A stretch of 64,000 bases of DNA from Shinella lacus (GTDB lineage: Bacteria; Pseudomonadota; Alphaproteobacteria; Rhizobiales; Rhizobiaceae), in NCBI RefSeq assembly GCF_010994755.1, contig NZ_WHSB02000008.1, positions 124,001 to 188,000 of the forward strand. Reading direction: 5' to 3'. The position numbers and the translations under genes are program-made. The notes below the pieces were generated by a model. That model was not told the origin of the DNA. It ran no database searches and saw only the letters and a list, made by a program, of their open reading frames with translations. Numbering within the stretch: the first letter of the stretch is position 1; the number at the start of each line of letters is the position of its first letter. Shown here in pieces: positions 1 to 8,731 of the stretch.

Positions 1-315
1 CGGCAGGTCCAGCGGTATGCCCACCGTCTTCGCAAAATCATTGGCCGTGCCAAGCGGCAGCACGCCGAGCGGCAGCCCGGTATCGAGCAATCCCGGCGCC
101 GCACCATTGAGGCTGCCATCGCCGCCCCCGACGATCGCCATATCGACGCGCGCGGCGTGTTCGCGAATGGCATCCGCCGCCGAGACATCCGCCGTCGGCG
201 GCAGTTCGACATAGTCGATCTGCGCACGGCTCAGCAGGTCACGGACTTGAGGAAGGCTTTCTCTGCCACGGCGCGAATTCGGATTGACCAAAAGCAATGC
301 GGTCTTCGGTGTCAT
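1..315 (-). CDS. Diacylglycerol/lipid kinase family protein (N-terminal part only)
   Basis: The reverse strand reads from an ATG at 315 off the left edge of the window, giving the first 105 residues. It begins [19 protein letters not shown], carries the nucleotide-binding GGGDGSLNG motif and then [12 protein letters not shown]. These are hallmarks of the diacylglycerol-kinase catalytic domain (YegS/BmrU-type lipid kinases), which phosphorylate a lipid or sphingoid alcohol with ATP. Family members are about 300 residues, so roughly two thirds is missing. It is divergent from the sugar-transport operon that begins at 596. The family call is firm; the lipid substrate cannot be judged. Confidence 0.85.
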   Translation of the reverse strand, partial: MTPKTALLLVNPNSRRGRESLPQVRDLLSRAQIDYVELPPTADVSAADAIREHAARVDMAIVGGGDGSLNGAAPGLLDTGLPLGVLPLGTANDFAKTVGIPLDLP

Positions 316-465
316 GCGGTCGTTGTCTTTCGATGGCTCAGCCCGCCCAGATATGTGCAGTGCGACATCCGCATTCAACGATGCGTCCCCGGTATTTGCA
401 TCCTGCGATTTGACGAGCAGCGCGCCGGGGCTTTGCGTCAGACAATCACGCTCGTCATTTTACTG

Positions 466-494
466 TTGTAAAAATAAAAATACATCTGTATCAA
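466..494 (+). promoter_or_regulatory. Candidate sigma-70 promoter of the sugar ABC operon
   Basis: An A/T-rich island in an otherwise GC-rich gap contains TTGTAA (466-471) and TATCAA (489-494) with a 17-base spacer. It lies about 100 bases before the binding-protein gene at 596. Each hexamer matches consensus at four of six positions, so this is only a plausible promoter. The rest of the 316-595 gap shows nothing recognisable except a strong AGGGAGG ribosome site at 582-588. Confidence 0.35.
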
Positions 495-595
495 ATTCGC
501 CGTGGGCTTTGGGTTTTGGGAGAGAGCCCCCATGCAAAGCCCCTGTTCCATCATTCAGGCGGGAGGGATTTTCGCCTGCTCCAAGGGAGGTCATC

Positions 596-1543
596 ATGAA
601 GAAACTTGCCACGCTCCTGGCATGCGCCGCCGCGCTTGCCCTGCCGCTTTCCGTTTCGGCCCAGGACGCCGAGGGAACGACCAAGAAGGACAGCTACCGC
701 TTCGTCGTCGTGCCGAAGGTCGTTCATCCGTGGTTCGACAAGGTGAACGAGGGCGCGCAGGCCGCCGCGGCCGCGATCAAGGCGCAGACCGGTTCCAACG
801 TCGAGGTCATCTACTCGGCGCCGCAGTCCGCTGACGTCGTGCAGCAGAACCAGATCATCGACAGCGCGCTTGCGACCCAGCCCGATGGCCTGGCGCTCGA
901 CCTGCTCGATCCGTCCGGCAACCGCGCTTCGCTCGAAGAAGCGCAGAACCAGAAGATCCCGCTGGTGATCTTCGATTCGATCCCGCCGGAAGGCATGGCC
1001 ATCCCCTATATCGGCTCCGATTTCTGCGAGCAGGCCAAGATCGCGGCCCGCCGCCTTGTCGAGGTTCTCGGCGGTGAAGGCGAAGTCGCCATCATGCAGG
1101 GCGTGCCGACCGCGCCGAACCACTCGATCCGCGCCGAATGCCACCGTCAGGTCTTCGCAGAACATCCGGGCATCAAGGTCGTTGCCGAAGGCATCGACAA
1201 TGACAGCATCGAGACGGCGCAGCAGCAGGCGGCCGCCATCATGCAGGCGAACCCGAACCTCAAGGGCTGGGTCGCATCCGACGCCGCCGGCCCGATCGGC
1301 ATCGGCCAGGCGATCGTCGAAGCCGGCAAGCAGGGCCAGGTCACGCTCGTCGGTCTCGACAACCTGCCGGAAATGCTCGACATGATCCGCGACGGCGTGG
1401 CCGACAGCTCGTCCGCCTCGCAGCCGGAACTCCAGGGCTACTGGTCGGTCATGCTGCTCTGGGCGCAGGCGACGGGCGCCAAGGTGCCGGGTTACCTCGA
1501 CACCGGCAACGCCTTCCTTACCAAGGAAAATGTGGGCGGCTGA
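596..1543 (+). CDS. Ribose-type sugar ABC transporter, periplasmic binding protein
   Basis: The 315-residue product starts with a Sec signal peptide (MKKLATLLACAAALALPLSVSA, likely cut after Ala22) and continues as a periplasmic-binding-protein type 1 fold of the RbsB/Peripla_BP_4 family (VVPKVVHPWFDKVNEG near residue 40, a segment characteristic of this group). The ATG at 596 is preceded by AGGGAGG at 582-588; an upstream in-frame extension has no comparable ribosome site. It is the first gene of a set with an ATPase, a permease and a dihydroxyacetone-kinase-like enzyme, so it probably captures a small ketose or polyol. The exact ligand is not visible in the sequence. Confidence 0.9.
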   Translation: MKKLATLLACAAALALPLSVSAQDAEGTTKKDSYRFVVVPKVVHPWFDKVNEGAQAAAAAIKAQTGSNVEVIYSAPQSADVVQQNQIIDSALATQPDGLALDLLDPSGNRASLEEAQNQKIPLVIFDSIPPEGMAIPYIGSDFCEQAKIAARRLVEVLGGEGEVAIMQGVPTAPNHSIRAECHRQVFAEHPGIKVVAEGIDNDSIETAQQQAAAIMQANPNLKGWVASDAAGPIGIGQAIVEAGKQGQVTLVGLDNLPEMLDMIRDGVADSSSASQPELQGYWSVMLLWAQATGAKVPGYLDTGNAFLTKENVGG

Positions 1544-1623
1544 TCCGGCACGACCGGACTGACGCGAGGCGCGGGGCACTCCCTCCGCGCCTTTTCCATC
1601 TCATTCCTGTACGCAGGTGCCCC

Positions 1624-3123
1624 ATGGCTTATCTCGAAACCCGCGGCCTTGGCCGGGACTTTCCCGGCGTGACCGCCCTCGACGGGGTCGATCTGACGAT
1701 CGAACTCGGCCGCACGCACATTCTCGCCGGCGAGAACGGTGCGGGCAAATCCACCCTCGTGAAGATCCTGACCGGCACAGACCGGCCGTCCCGCGGCCAG
1801 GTGCTGATCGATGGCCGCGATCCGGCAGAGGATGCGAGCCTCTACAAGAACGTCGCCTATGTGCCGCAGGAGCTCAATCTCTTCCCGCAGATGAGCGTTG
1901 CGGAAAACCTCTTCATGCCGTTCGACAGGACGGGGCATGGCGGCCTCTTGGTCAATCGCAATGCGCTCGTCGAGGAAGCCAGGACCTATCTGGAACGCTT
2001 CGGCATCGAGGCCGATCCGCGCGACCTGGTCGCCAACATTTCCGTCTCCGACCAGCAGCTCTTGCAGATCGCCCGCGCCTGCACCAATGCCGCCATGAAG
2101 GTGCTTATCCTCGACGAGCCGACGTCGTCGCTAACGCGCGTCGAGGTGGACCGCGTCTTCAAGGTCATCCGCGGCCTGCTCGATCGCGACCACGCCATCG
2201 TCTTCATCAGCCACAAGATGGACGAGGTCTTCGCCATCGGCGACGACTACACGGTGCTGCGCAACGGCGAGAAGATCGAAAGCGGCCGGATCGCCGACAT
2301 TGCCGAGGCGGACCTGATCCGCGCCATGTCCGGCCGGGACCTTTCCTTCGACGAACATTTCCGCCCGAAAGGGCCGGTCACCGACACGATCATGCAGGTG
2401 CGCGGCCTTTCCGGCGCACGCTTCCACGATGTCGATTTCGAATTGCGGCGCGGCGAGATCCTCGGCTTTGCCGGGCTTGTCGGCGCCGGCCGTTCGGAGG
2501 TCATGCAGACCATCTTCGGCTTCCTGAAGGCCAAGGCCGGCAGCGTGACGGTCGACGGCAAGCCGTGGACGCTCAACGACACATCCGCCTCGGTCGACGG
2601 CGGCATGCTGTACCTCTCGGAAGAGCGCAAGCACCACGGCATCTTCCCACTGCTGTCGCTGCGCGAAAACATCGGCATCTCCATCCTCTCGCTGACGAAA
2701 GGTGCCTTCGGCATCAGCGGCGGGCGCGAGCGCGAGGCGGTGCAGAAGATCATCGACGACTACGGCATCCGCACATCAGGCATGGGCAAGCGCATCTCGC
2801 AGCTTTCCGGCGGCAACCAGCAGAAGGCCATCATCGGCCGGGCGATGGCGACGCGGCCGCGCGTGCTGATCTTCGACGAGCCTACCAAGGGCATCGATAT
2901 CCGCACCAAGACCGAGATTTACAGGATCATGAAGGGTCTGGCGGAGGAGGGCGTCGGCGTCATCCTCGTCTCATCCGAACTCGACGAACTCAAGAAATGC
3001 GCAAGCCGCATCGTGACCATGCATCACGGCCGCATCACCGGCGAGTTCGACACCACCAACACCAGCAACGAAACCCTCGTAGGCGCCATCTTCGGCACGG
3101 AGGCGAAAGCCCATGCAAACTAG
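1624..3123 (+). CDS. Ribose-type sugar ABC transporter, duplicated ATP-binding protein
   Basis: At 499 residues this is a typical RbsA/MglA-type protein with two fused nucleotide-binding domains. The first has an intact Walker A (GENGAGKST near residue 38), a relaxed signature (ISVSDQQLLQIARA) and Walker B LILDEPTSSL. The second has the degenerate P-loop usual for this class (GLVGAGRSE), a full signature LSGGNQQKAIIGRA and LIFDEPTKGID. It energises the permease encoded next, whose start overlaps its 3' end by 11 bases. It works with the binding protein encoded just upstream. Confidence 0.92.
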   Translation: MAYLETRGLGRDFPGVTALDGVDLTIELGRTHILAGENGAGKSTLVKILTGTDRPSRGQVLIDGRDPAEDASLYKNVAYVPQELNLFPQMSVAENLFMPFDRTGHGGLLVNRNALVEEARTYLERFGIEADPRDLVANISVSDQQLLQIARACTNAAMKVLILDEPTSSLTRVEVDRVFKVIRGLLDRDHAIVFISHKMDEVFAIGDDYTVLRNGEKIESGRIADIAEADLIRAMSGRDLSFDEHFRPKGPVTDTIMQVRGLSGARFHDVDFELRRGEILGFAGLVGAGRSEVMQTIFGFLKAKAGSVTVDGKPWTLNDTSASVDGGMLYLSEERKHHGIFPLLSLRENIGISILSLTKGAFGISGGREREAVQKIIDDYGIRTSGMGKRISQLSGGNQQKAIIGRAMATRPRVLIFDEPTKGIDIRTKTEIYRIMKGLAEEGVGVILVSSELDELKKCASRIVTMHHGRITGEFDTTNTSNETLVGAIFGTEAKAHAN

Positions 3124-4105
3124 TTCCACGCAAACCAGGCCCATACAGGCCAGGCCCTGGGCGATCCTGTCGCGCAGCCCGCTTGCCGGCGTCTTCGTCG
3201 CGCTCGCCGTGATCTTCACGCTCTCCGCGCTGATCTCGCCCTATTTCCTCACGCCCTACAATCTGTCGGTCATCGCGCGCGGGCTCGCCTTCGTCGGCCT
3301 GATCACCATTGCGCAATCCATGCTGATGGTGCTGGGCGAACTCGACCTGTCGCTCGGCGTGGTCGGCGGGCTCTGCGGCGTCATCTCCGGCATCCTCATG
3401 GTGCGGCTCGGCTTCGAGCCCTATTCGGCGATGCTGCTGGCGATCCTTCTCGGCGCCTGCCTCGGCCTCATCAACGGCCTGCTGGTGACGGTGCTGCGGC
3501 TGCATTCGCTGGTGCTCACCATCGGCACGGCCGGCATTTTCGGCGGCGCCAATCTGGTGCTGACCCGCGGCGTCGCGATCACCGGCATTCCAAAGGACGT
3601 GCACTATCTCGGCCGCGGCGACCTTCTCGGCGTTCCCGTGCCCTTCATCATCATGCTCGTGGCTTTGGCTGTCGCGACCTTCGTCATGCTGAAGACGCCC
3701 TTCGGCCGCTACATGTATGCGATCGGCAACAACCAGGCCGGCGCCCGCATGCTCGGCATCAAGGTCGACAAGGTGCGCCTTCTCGTCTTCACCGCCGCCG
3801 GGGCCATTGCCGCCCTTGCGGGCGTGCTGATGGTCGCGCGCCTCGGCACTGCCCAGCCATCGATCGGCGAGACCTGGGTCCTGGCGCCGATCGCCGCCTC
3901 CGTCATCGGCGGCGTCGCCACCACCGGCGGCATCGGCAGCCCGATCGGGGCGATCTTCGGAGCGGGCATCATCGCCATCATCGAGAACATCATCGTGCTC
4001 TTCGGCGTCTCGCCCTATTGGCAGGGCATCGTCTCGGGTGCGATCGTCGTGCTCGCCATTTCCTTCGACGCCGTTTCCCGCCGCTATCTCCGCCGTGACG
4101 CTTGA
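3113..4105 (+). CDS. Ribose-type sugar ABC transporter, permease
   Basis: This 330-residue hydrophobic protein of the BPD_transp_2 (RbsC) family has about eight to ten membrane segments. It also has the conserved cytoplasmic stretch GRYMYAIGNNQAGARMLGIK, which contacts the ATPase. The start codon lies inside the end of the ATPase gene, implying translational coupling. With only one permease gene in the operon, the membrane channel is presumably a homodimer, as in RbsC. Its substrate is inferred from neighbours to be a short ketose or sugar alcohol. Confidence 0.92.
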   Translation: MQTSSTQTRPIQARPWAILSRSPLAGVFVALAVIFTLSALISPYFLTPYNLSVIARGLAFVGLITIAQSMLMVLGELDLSLGVVGGLCGVISGILMVRLGFEPYSAMLLAILLGACLGLINGLLVTVLRLHSLVLTIGTAGIFGGANLVLTRGVAITGIPKDVHYLGRGDLLGVPVPFIIMLVALAVATFVMLKTPFGRYMYAIGNNQAGARMLGIKVDKVRLLVFTAAGAIAALAGVLMVARLGTAQPSIGETWVLAPIAASVIGGVATTGGIGSPIGAIFGAGIIAIIENIIVLFGVSPYWQGIVSGAIVVLAISFDAVSRRYLRRDA

Positions 4106-4142
4106 AGCCGACGGCCGCATCGATCTGACGAAAGAAAGCAGA

Positions 4143-5909
4143 ATGAACCAGGAAGTCAAAACGAAGAAGCTGATCAACGCGCCGGAAAACATCATCGCGG
4201 AGATGATCGAAGGCATGGTCGGCGCGCATCCGGACATGTTGCGCGTCGAGGGTGCGACGGGGCGGGCGGTCGTCGCCGTCGATGGCCCGCGCGATGGCAA
4301 GGTGGGCATCGTCGTGGGCGGCGGCTCGGGCCATGAGCCGGCCTTTGCCGGCTATGTCGGGCGCGGCCTTGCCGATGCCGCCGCCGTCGGCAACATCTTC
4401 GCGTCTCCCTCGCCGTCGCACATCGTCGAGGCGGCGCGCGCCGTCGACGGCGGCGTCGGCGTCGTCATGCTCTACGGCAACTATACGGGCGACGTGCTGA
4501 ACTTCACTATGGCGGCCGAGGAGCTGGAACAGGCCGGCATCGCCGTGCGCCATGTCGCGGTCGCCGACGATGTCGCCTCCGCCCCGATCGAGCGCAAATC
4601 CGAGCGCCGCGGCATTGCCGGCGATTTCTTCGTCTTCAAGGTGGCCGGTGCCGCCGCCGATCTCGGCGAGCCGCTGGCGCGCGTCGAGGCGCTGGCGCAG
4701 GCCGCCAATGACGCGACCCGCTCGATGGGCGTGGCGCTCAGCCCCTGCTCGCTGCCGCAGACCGGCAAGCCGAATTTCACCATCGGCGACGATGAGATGG
4801 AAATCGGCATGGGCCTGCATGGCGAGCCCGGCATCCGTCGCCAGAAACTCGCGCCGGTGGACGAGGTGAGCGACGAACTCGTGGAGGCGGTTCTGAAAGA
4901 GCTTGACCTCAAGGCGGGCGAGCGCGTCGCCGTTCTCGTCAACGGCCTCGGTGCCACGTCGCAGATCGAGCTCTACCTCATCTTCCGCCGCGTCAAGCAG
5001 CGGCTCGATGCCCTTGGCATCGAGATCCACGCCTCCTGGGTCGGCGAATATGCCACGTCGCTGGAAATGGCCGGCGCCTCGGTGACGCTGATGAAGCTGG
5101 ACGATACATTGCAGGCGCTGCTCGACCATCCCTGCCGCACGCCGGCCCTCGTCGTCGGCGCCTTCGAGAAGACCGACGACATCGCGATCCGCAGCCGCAA
5201 GGCGGTGAAGCTTGCCGAAAGCGGCGCCGCCCTGCAGGAAAAGCCCCGCGAGCTGCTGACCGAGGGCGACGTCACGCCGGCGATCTTCAAGACGATGATG
5301 CATGCCGTCGGCGACGAGATCATCGCAGAGAAGAACTGGCTTTCCGAACTCGACGGCGTGATCGGCGACGGCGACCATGGCGTGACGATGGAAATCGGCT
5401 GGAAGGCCGTGCAGCGCGCGCTGGAAGATACGCAGGACGACGAGACGATCGAAGGCATCTGCAAGCGCATGGCCAAGGCCTTCCTCGATGCCGTCGGCGC
5501 CTCCTCCGGCCCGCTCTACGCCACCGCGTTCCTGCGCGCCGGCACGGCCGTCAGCCACCGCCTCAACCTCGACGGCGCGGGCATGGCCGAATGGCTGAGT
5601 GCCGCCTGCCAGGGCATTCGCGACCGCGGCCGCGCCGAACAGGGCGACAAGACGATGATCGACGCCTGGGTGCCGGCGGTCGAGGCGGGCTTTCGTGTTG
5701 CCAAGGATGGCGGTTCCACGCTGGACGTGCTGGTTGCCGCGCGCGATGGCGGCGAGGCCGGCATGAAGGCGACGGCAGCGCTCGAATCCCGGCGCGGCCG
5801 CTCGGCGAAACTCGGCGAACGCTCCGTCGGCCATATCGACCCCGGTGCGGCCTCGACCTATGTGACGCTACGCGCCATGGCGGACGCGCTCCAGAAGGCG
5901 CTCGCCTGA
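4143..5909 (+). CDS. Dihydroxyacetone-kinase-type enzyme (DhaK-DhaL fusion, ATP-dependent)
   Basis: The 588-residue protein joins a DhaK domain (about 1-330) to a DhaL domain (about 370-588), the layout of ATP-dependent rather than PTS-dependent dihydroxyacetone kinases. The DhaK half shows GGGSGHEP with His64 and the HGEPGI motif, whose His226 corresponds to the histidine that binds the ketose covalently. The DhaL half shows GDGDHG (409-413), the aspartate cluster that holds Mg-ATP. The ATG at 4143 sits 37 bases after the permease stop with an AAGAAAG ribosome site. The likely reaction is phosphorylation of dihydroxyacetone or a longer ketose such as erythrulose. The transporter context favours an imported substrate. 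Confidence 0.88.
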   Translation: MNQEVKTKKLINAPENIIAEMIEGMVGAHPDMLRVEGATGRAVVAVDGPRDGKVGIVVGGGSGHEPAFAGYVGRGLADAAAVGNIFASPSPSHIVEAARAVDGGVGVVMLYGNYTGDVLNFTMAAEELEQAGIAVRHVAVADDVASAPIERKSERRGIAGDFFVFKVAGAAADLGEPLARVEALAQAANDATRSMGVALSPCSLPQTGKPNFTIGDDEMEIGMGLHGEPGIRRQKLAPVDEVSDELVEAVLKELDLKAGERVAVLVNGLGATSQIELYLIFRRVKQRLDALGIEIHASWVGEYATSLEMAGASVTLMKLDDTLQALLDHPCRTPALVVGAFEKTDDIAIRSRKAVKLAESGAALQEKPRELLTEGDVTPAIFKTMMHAVGDEIIAEKNWLSELDGVIGDGDHGVTMEIGWKAVQRALEDTQDDETIEGICKRMAKAFLDAVGASSGPLYATAFLRAGTAVSHRLNLDGAGMAEWLSAACQGIRDRGRAEQGDKTMIDAWVPAVEAGFRVAKDGGSTLDVLVAARDGGEAGMKATAALESRRGRSAKLGERSVGHIDPGAASTYVTLRAMADALQKALA

Positions 5910-5919
5910 TCCAGGACAG

Positions 5920-6894
5920 TCAACGCGGGCCTTGCAGCAAGGCCCGCGCGACACCCTCATTGGTGACGAGCCGGTTGACATAACCGGCGCGCAGGATCGC
6001 CCGGATGATCGGAATCTTGCGGATACCGCCGGACACCAGCACGGAAATCGGCTTGAGCTTCAGCTTGTCCGGCGGCAGCGCGATGATCGAGTCGTTGAGG
6101 AAATGATCGATCGCCTGGCCGCGCGCATCGAGAAACCACCCCATGAACTCGCCGACGGCGCCGCGCTTCAGCACCGTATCGAGATTGTCTTTCACCACAC
6201 GGATCTGGGTCAGCGACGTATCCTGCGCCAAGGCCCCGCAGGAGACGATGCCGATATCGGCAATCTCGGTGCGCGCCAGCACGTCCGTCAATTCGTCGTT
6301 GAGCAGCAGCGCATTGCGGCTTTCGGGATTGGCGCAGTAGATCGGCGCCGTCAGGTAGTGACATTCGACGCCGAGCGCGCGGGCAAAGGCCGTCGCGACC
6401 TCGAACGTGTTGGTGGCCGAGCCGCTGGTGACCCCGCCGGTGAGCCCCACGACCCAGCTTTCGGATTTCGGCCGGGCGCGCAGGCTGCGCACGGCAAAGC
6501 TCAGCGTGCGCCCGGAGCCGATGCCGACGCCCATGTCGCGCCCCTCGATCAGTTCGCTCGCCAGCGAACCGGCCGCCTCGCCGATGACGCGCTTCTGCTC
6601 CAGATAATCGTCGAGATCCGGCACCACCAGCGCATCGACCAGGCCGTAGCGGGCGGAGACCTTTTCGGCAAGCTCGATACAGTCTGTCAAAGGCAGGCTG
6701 ACATTGACCTGCACGCTGCCGGATTCCCGCACCTGGCCGATGATTTTGTTGACCTTCAGCCGCGTGATGTTCATGCGCTGGGCGATTTCCTGCTGGGTCT
6801 GCCCGCCGATGAAATAGAGCCAGGCGACGCGCGCGCGCTCCAGTTCCTCATCGAAATGTCCCCAGTCTTCGCCCACGCGCTGCACTCTCCCCAA
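5920..6894 (-). CDS. SorC/DeoR-family transcriptional regulator of the sugar operon
   Basis: The 324-residue protein has an N-terminal helix-turn-helix (QQEIAQRMNITRLKVNKIIG, about residues 33-52) and a C-terminal sugar-binding domain of the SorC type (GIGSGRTLSFAVRSL near residue 123). Such regulators sense a phosphorylated sugar. It is convergent with the kinase gene and separated from it by only ten bases. The natural hypothesis is that it represses or activates the importer-kinase operon and responds to the kinase product. Start choice is uncertain by a few residues because no strong ribosome site is obvious. Confidence 0.85.
   Translation of the reverse strand: MGRVQRVGEDWGHFDEELERARVAWLYFIGGQTQQEIAQRMNITRLKVNKIIGQVRESGSVQVNVSLPLTDCIELAEKVSARYGLVDALVVPDLDDYLEQKRVIGEAAGSLASELIEGRDMGVGIGSGRTLSFAVRSLRARPKSESWVVGLTGGVTSGSATNTFEVATAFARALGVECHYLTAPIYCANPESRNALLLNDELTDVLARTEIADIGIVSCGALAQDTSLTQIRVVKDNLDTVLKRGAVGEFMGWFLDARGQAIDHFLNDSIIALPPDKLKLKPISVLVSGGIRKIPIIRAILRAGYVNRLVTNEGVARALLQGPR
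5925..5947. terminator. Perfect hairpin between convergent genes (terminator candidate)
   Basis: Eleven-base arms GCGGGCCTTGC (5925-5935) and GCAAGGCCCGC (5937-5947) form a very strong stem. It lies 15 bases after the kinase stop and overlaps the last codons of the convergent regulator gene. No T-run follows on either side, so it may stall polymerase in both directions without being a classical Rho-independent terminator. Confidence 0.5.
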
Positions 6895-7056
6895 ATCGTT
6901 TCTTTCGATACGCCAACTGGTGGGCCATGGGCAACCGCGGATTGATTGGCGCTGAAGCGTGATATGTTCCGGCGAAGCGGGTTAATGACGCCCTGGATAT
7001 TGACTCCCTCTGCAACGCGCCCGAAACATTACTTTAGCGATCATGGGAGGCGAACG

Positions 7057-7470
7057 ATGGCTGACGAGCAGACCCCAGGCACCAATTCCGACGTTGCAGC
7101 GGCGATTGCCGGCGTGACCCCGCCGGCGGTCAAGAAGCAGCGCGCCCCGAGAGTGAAGAAGATGGCCGCGGAAGCCAAGGCAAAATCGTCGCCCTCCCAG
7201 CCGGCAAAGGTCTCCGATGCCCGCAAGAAGCGCACCGGCAATGGCGCCGAGGTGGCGCCCGCGGCCGAGCCCGTTGCCGCCAAGCGCCAGCGCAGCAATG
7301 CCGCCGCGAAAAAGCAGGCTGCCGTTGCCGTCAGCGCGCCTGCTTCGGCCGGTGACGAGATGGCCGAGCTTCTTCAGCTGGAAGAAGAGAACAAGCGGCT
7401 TCGCAAGATCTTGGCTGAAAAGCTTCGCGCAGAAAACGCCGACCTGCGAAAGAAGCTTGGTCTCGCCTGA
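7057..7470 (+). CDS. SyrB-like small regulator, Ala/Lys-rich
   Basis: The ATG at 7057 follows GGGAGGCG and gives 137 residues. The first 100 are low complexity, rich in Ala, Lys and Pro; the C-terminus is a regular heptad-like helix with LLQLEEENKRLRKI and ends AENADLRKKLGLA. That ending matches the rhizobial SyrB family, named for a repressor of syrM in Sinorhizobium meliloti, and is almost repeated in the gene at 8732-9181. Unlike that gene it lacks the predicted HTH-like middle segment. A nucleoid- or regulator-type role is inferred from the family only. Confidence 0.7.
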   Translation: MADEQTPGTNSDVAAAIAGVTPPAVKKQRAPRVKKMAAEAKAKSSPSQPAKVSDARKKRTGNGAEVAPAAEPVAAKRQRSNAAAKKQAAVAVSAPASAGDEMAELLQLEEENKRLRKILAEKLRAENADLRKKLGLA

Positions 7471-7611
7471 TCGGCGGGCACATTCGGGCCGTCAGACACG
7501 ATCGGCCCTAGCCATGACATCGTCGGTAGCGAAAATGCGCTGAGGCTCACGTCCCGAGTCGGATTGGCGCGTCATGTCCGTCGTGACGCGAATGCTCGAG
7601 GTTGAAGCACG

Positions 7612-8118
7612 ATGAAATCACCATGGAAGTTTATCGGGAACCTGATCTCGCGGGGCCGGCCGGCAGGCGCGGACAATGGCCAGGATGCGGAGCATGCCGA
7701 AGCACAGGCGCGCGCCGAGCCGGCGCAGGAAGACACGCTTCCCGTAACAGAGGTGCCGCCTGAGCCGCCCGCCGAGGATGTTTCCCCGATCCGTAAACCG
7801 GCCGAGGACGAGGCGAGGGCACCTGAGCGGTCTGCCCGCGCTCGTTCCAAGGCACGCACGGCGCCGAAACGGCACGAGGCCGTTAAAGAGGTTGCAACGC
7901 GCAGGAAGCGGGTTGGCCGGGCGAAGAAGGCTTCGATCGATACGGTAGACGCGCCCGACAACCAGGCAACAAGTGCCCCAAGCACGCAGGACCACTTCCA
8001 GACCGAGGTGGAAAATGTGGATGCGGATATCCAGCGGCTGAGGCGCCAGCTGGCGGATGTGCTAGTTTTACAGAATGCTCAGCTCAAGAAGATGCTGGAG
8101 CGATTTGGCGTTTCGTGA
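7612..8118 (+). CDS. Small Ala/Pro/Arg-rich protein with C-terminal coiled coil
   Basis: This protein has 168 residues, beginning MKSPWKFIGNLISRGRP. A long disordered-looking middle rich in Ala, Glu, Pro and Arg leads to a C-terminal helix (QRLRRQLADVLVLQNAQLKK) and the ending MLERFGVS. The ending resembles that of the next gene (MLERVGIRQ) and, more weakly, the SyrB-like tails on either side, so it is probably a diverged paralogue. I do not recognise a function. Its stop codon directly abuts the stop of the convergent gene at 8119. Confidence 0.6.
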   Translation: MKSPWKFIGNLISRGRPAGADNGQDAEHAEAQARAEPAQEDTLPVTEVPPEPPAEDVSPIRKPAEDEARAPERSARARSKARTAPKRHEAVKEVATRRKRVGRAKKASIDTVDAPDNQATSAPSTQDHFQTEVENVDADIQRLRRQLADVLVLQNAQLKKMLERFGVS

Positions 8119-8628
8119 TCACGCGGCAGTCTGGCGGATGCCCACCCGTTCGAGCATCTCGACAAGCTGCTTGCGCTCCGCTTCGAGCCGTTTGCGCAAT
8201 TCTGCCCTGAGCGTCCGATTGGCGTCTTCAAGCTCGATCAAAGCGTCATAGGTCGGGACAGCCGCTACCACCGGTTCCACCGCGGATGTCGCCGTCGGCG
8301 TCGCGCTTGAGGGTTTCGCTACGCTACGCTTGCGGGCCGGCTGCCGCTTTGCGACCTTTGGCAGAGCCGCTTCGACGGGCTCGGGCGTCGGGATGATCTC
8401 AGGCGCCTCGATGGGTGCAGGTGCTTCCGCGACCTCTTCGACCAAGGCCGGTTCAGCAGCCGGCGGTTCTGCCGCGATCGGCTGCTCCAAGAAAACACCC
8501 GGTGCCTCGATCTCGGCCTCGCGGGCAAGGGCCTTGAAGTCCGTGTCACCCCAGATAGACGATGCCTGGGCTTTTGACTGCCGGCGGCTGTTCTTTTTCA
8601 CGACGACAAAGCTGCGCTGCGATTTCAT
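8119..8628 (-). CDS. Small Ala/Pro-rich protein with MKSQR N-terminus and coiled-coil C-terminus
   Basis: Read from the ATG at 8628, the protein has 169 residues. The start was chosen because MKSQRSFVVVKKNSRRQ followed by SIWGDTDFKALAREAE looks like a conserved folded N-terminus; an in-frame ATG at 8688 would add 20 residues but has no ribosome site. The middle is Ala/Pro/Glu rich, and the C-terminus is a helix (ALIELEDANRTLRAELRKRL) ending VEMLERVGIRQTAA. It is related in layout to the SyrB-like neighbours. Function is unknown. Confidence 0.6.
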   Translation of the reverse strand: MKSQRSFVVVKKNSRRQSKAQASSIWGDTDFKALAREAEIEAPGVFLEQPIAAEPPAAEPALVEEVAEAPAPIEAPEIIPTPEPVEAALPKVAKRQPARKRSVAKPSSATPTATSAVEPVVAAVPTYDALIELEDANRTLRAELRKRLEAERKQLVEMLERVGIRQTAA

Positions 8629-8731
8629 GCGCGGGTAGACCTTTGGCTCAAAGTTTTGCCTCGCAGGTAACGAGGCTCGGCGTCGCATACATTAGTTGCG
8701 GCTACGATACAATCGATCGAAGGAATGGGGT

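Noticed and set aside
7486-7508. GGGCCG/CGGCCC hairpin after the first SyrB-like gene as a terminator
   Set aside because: Short arms, 11-base loop and no T-run; similar chance hairpins are common at this GC content.
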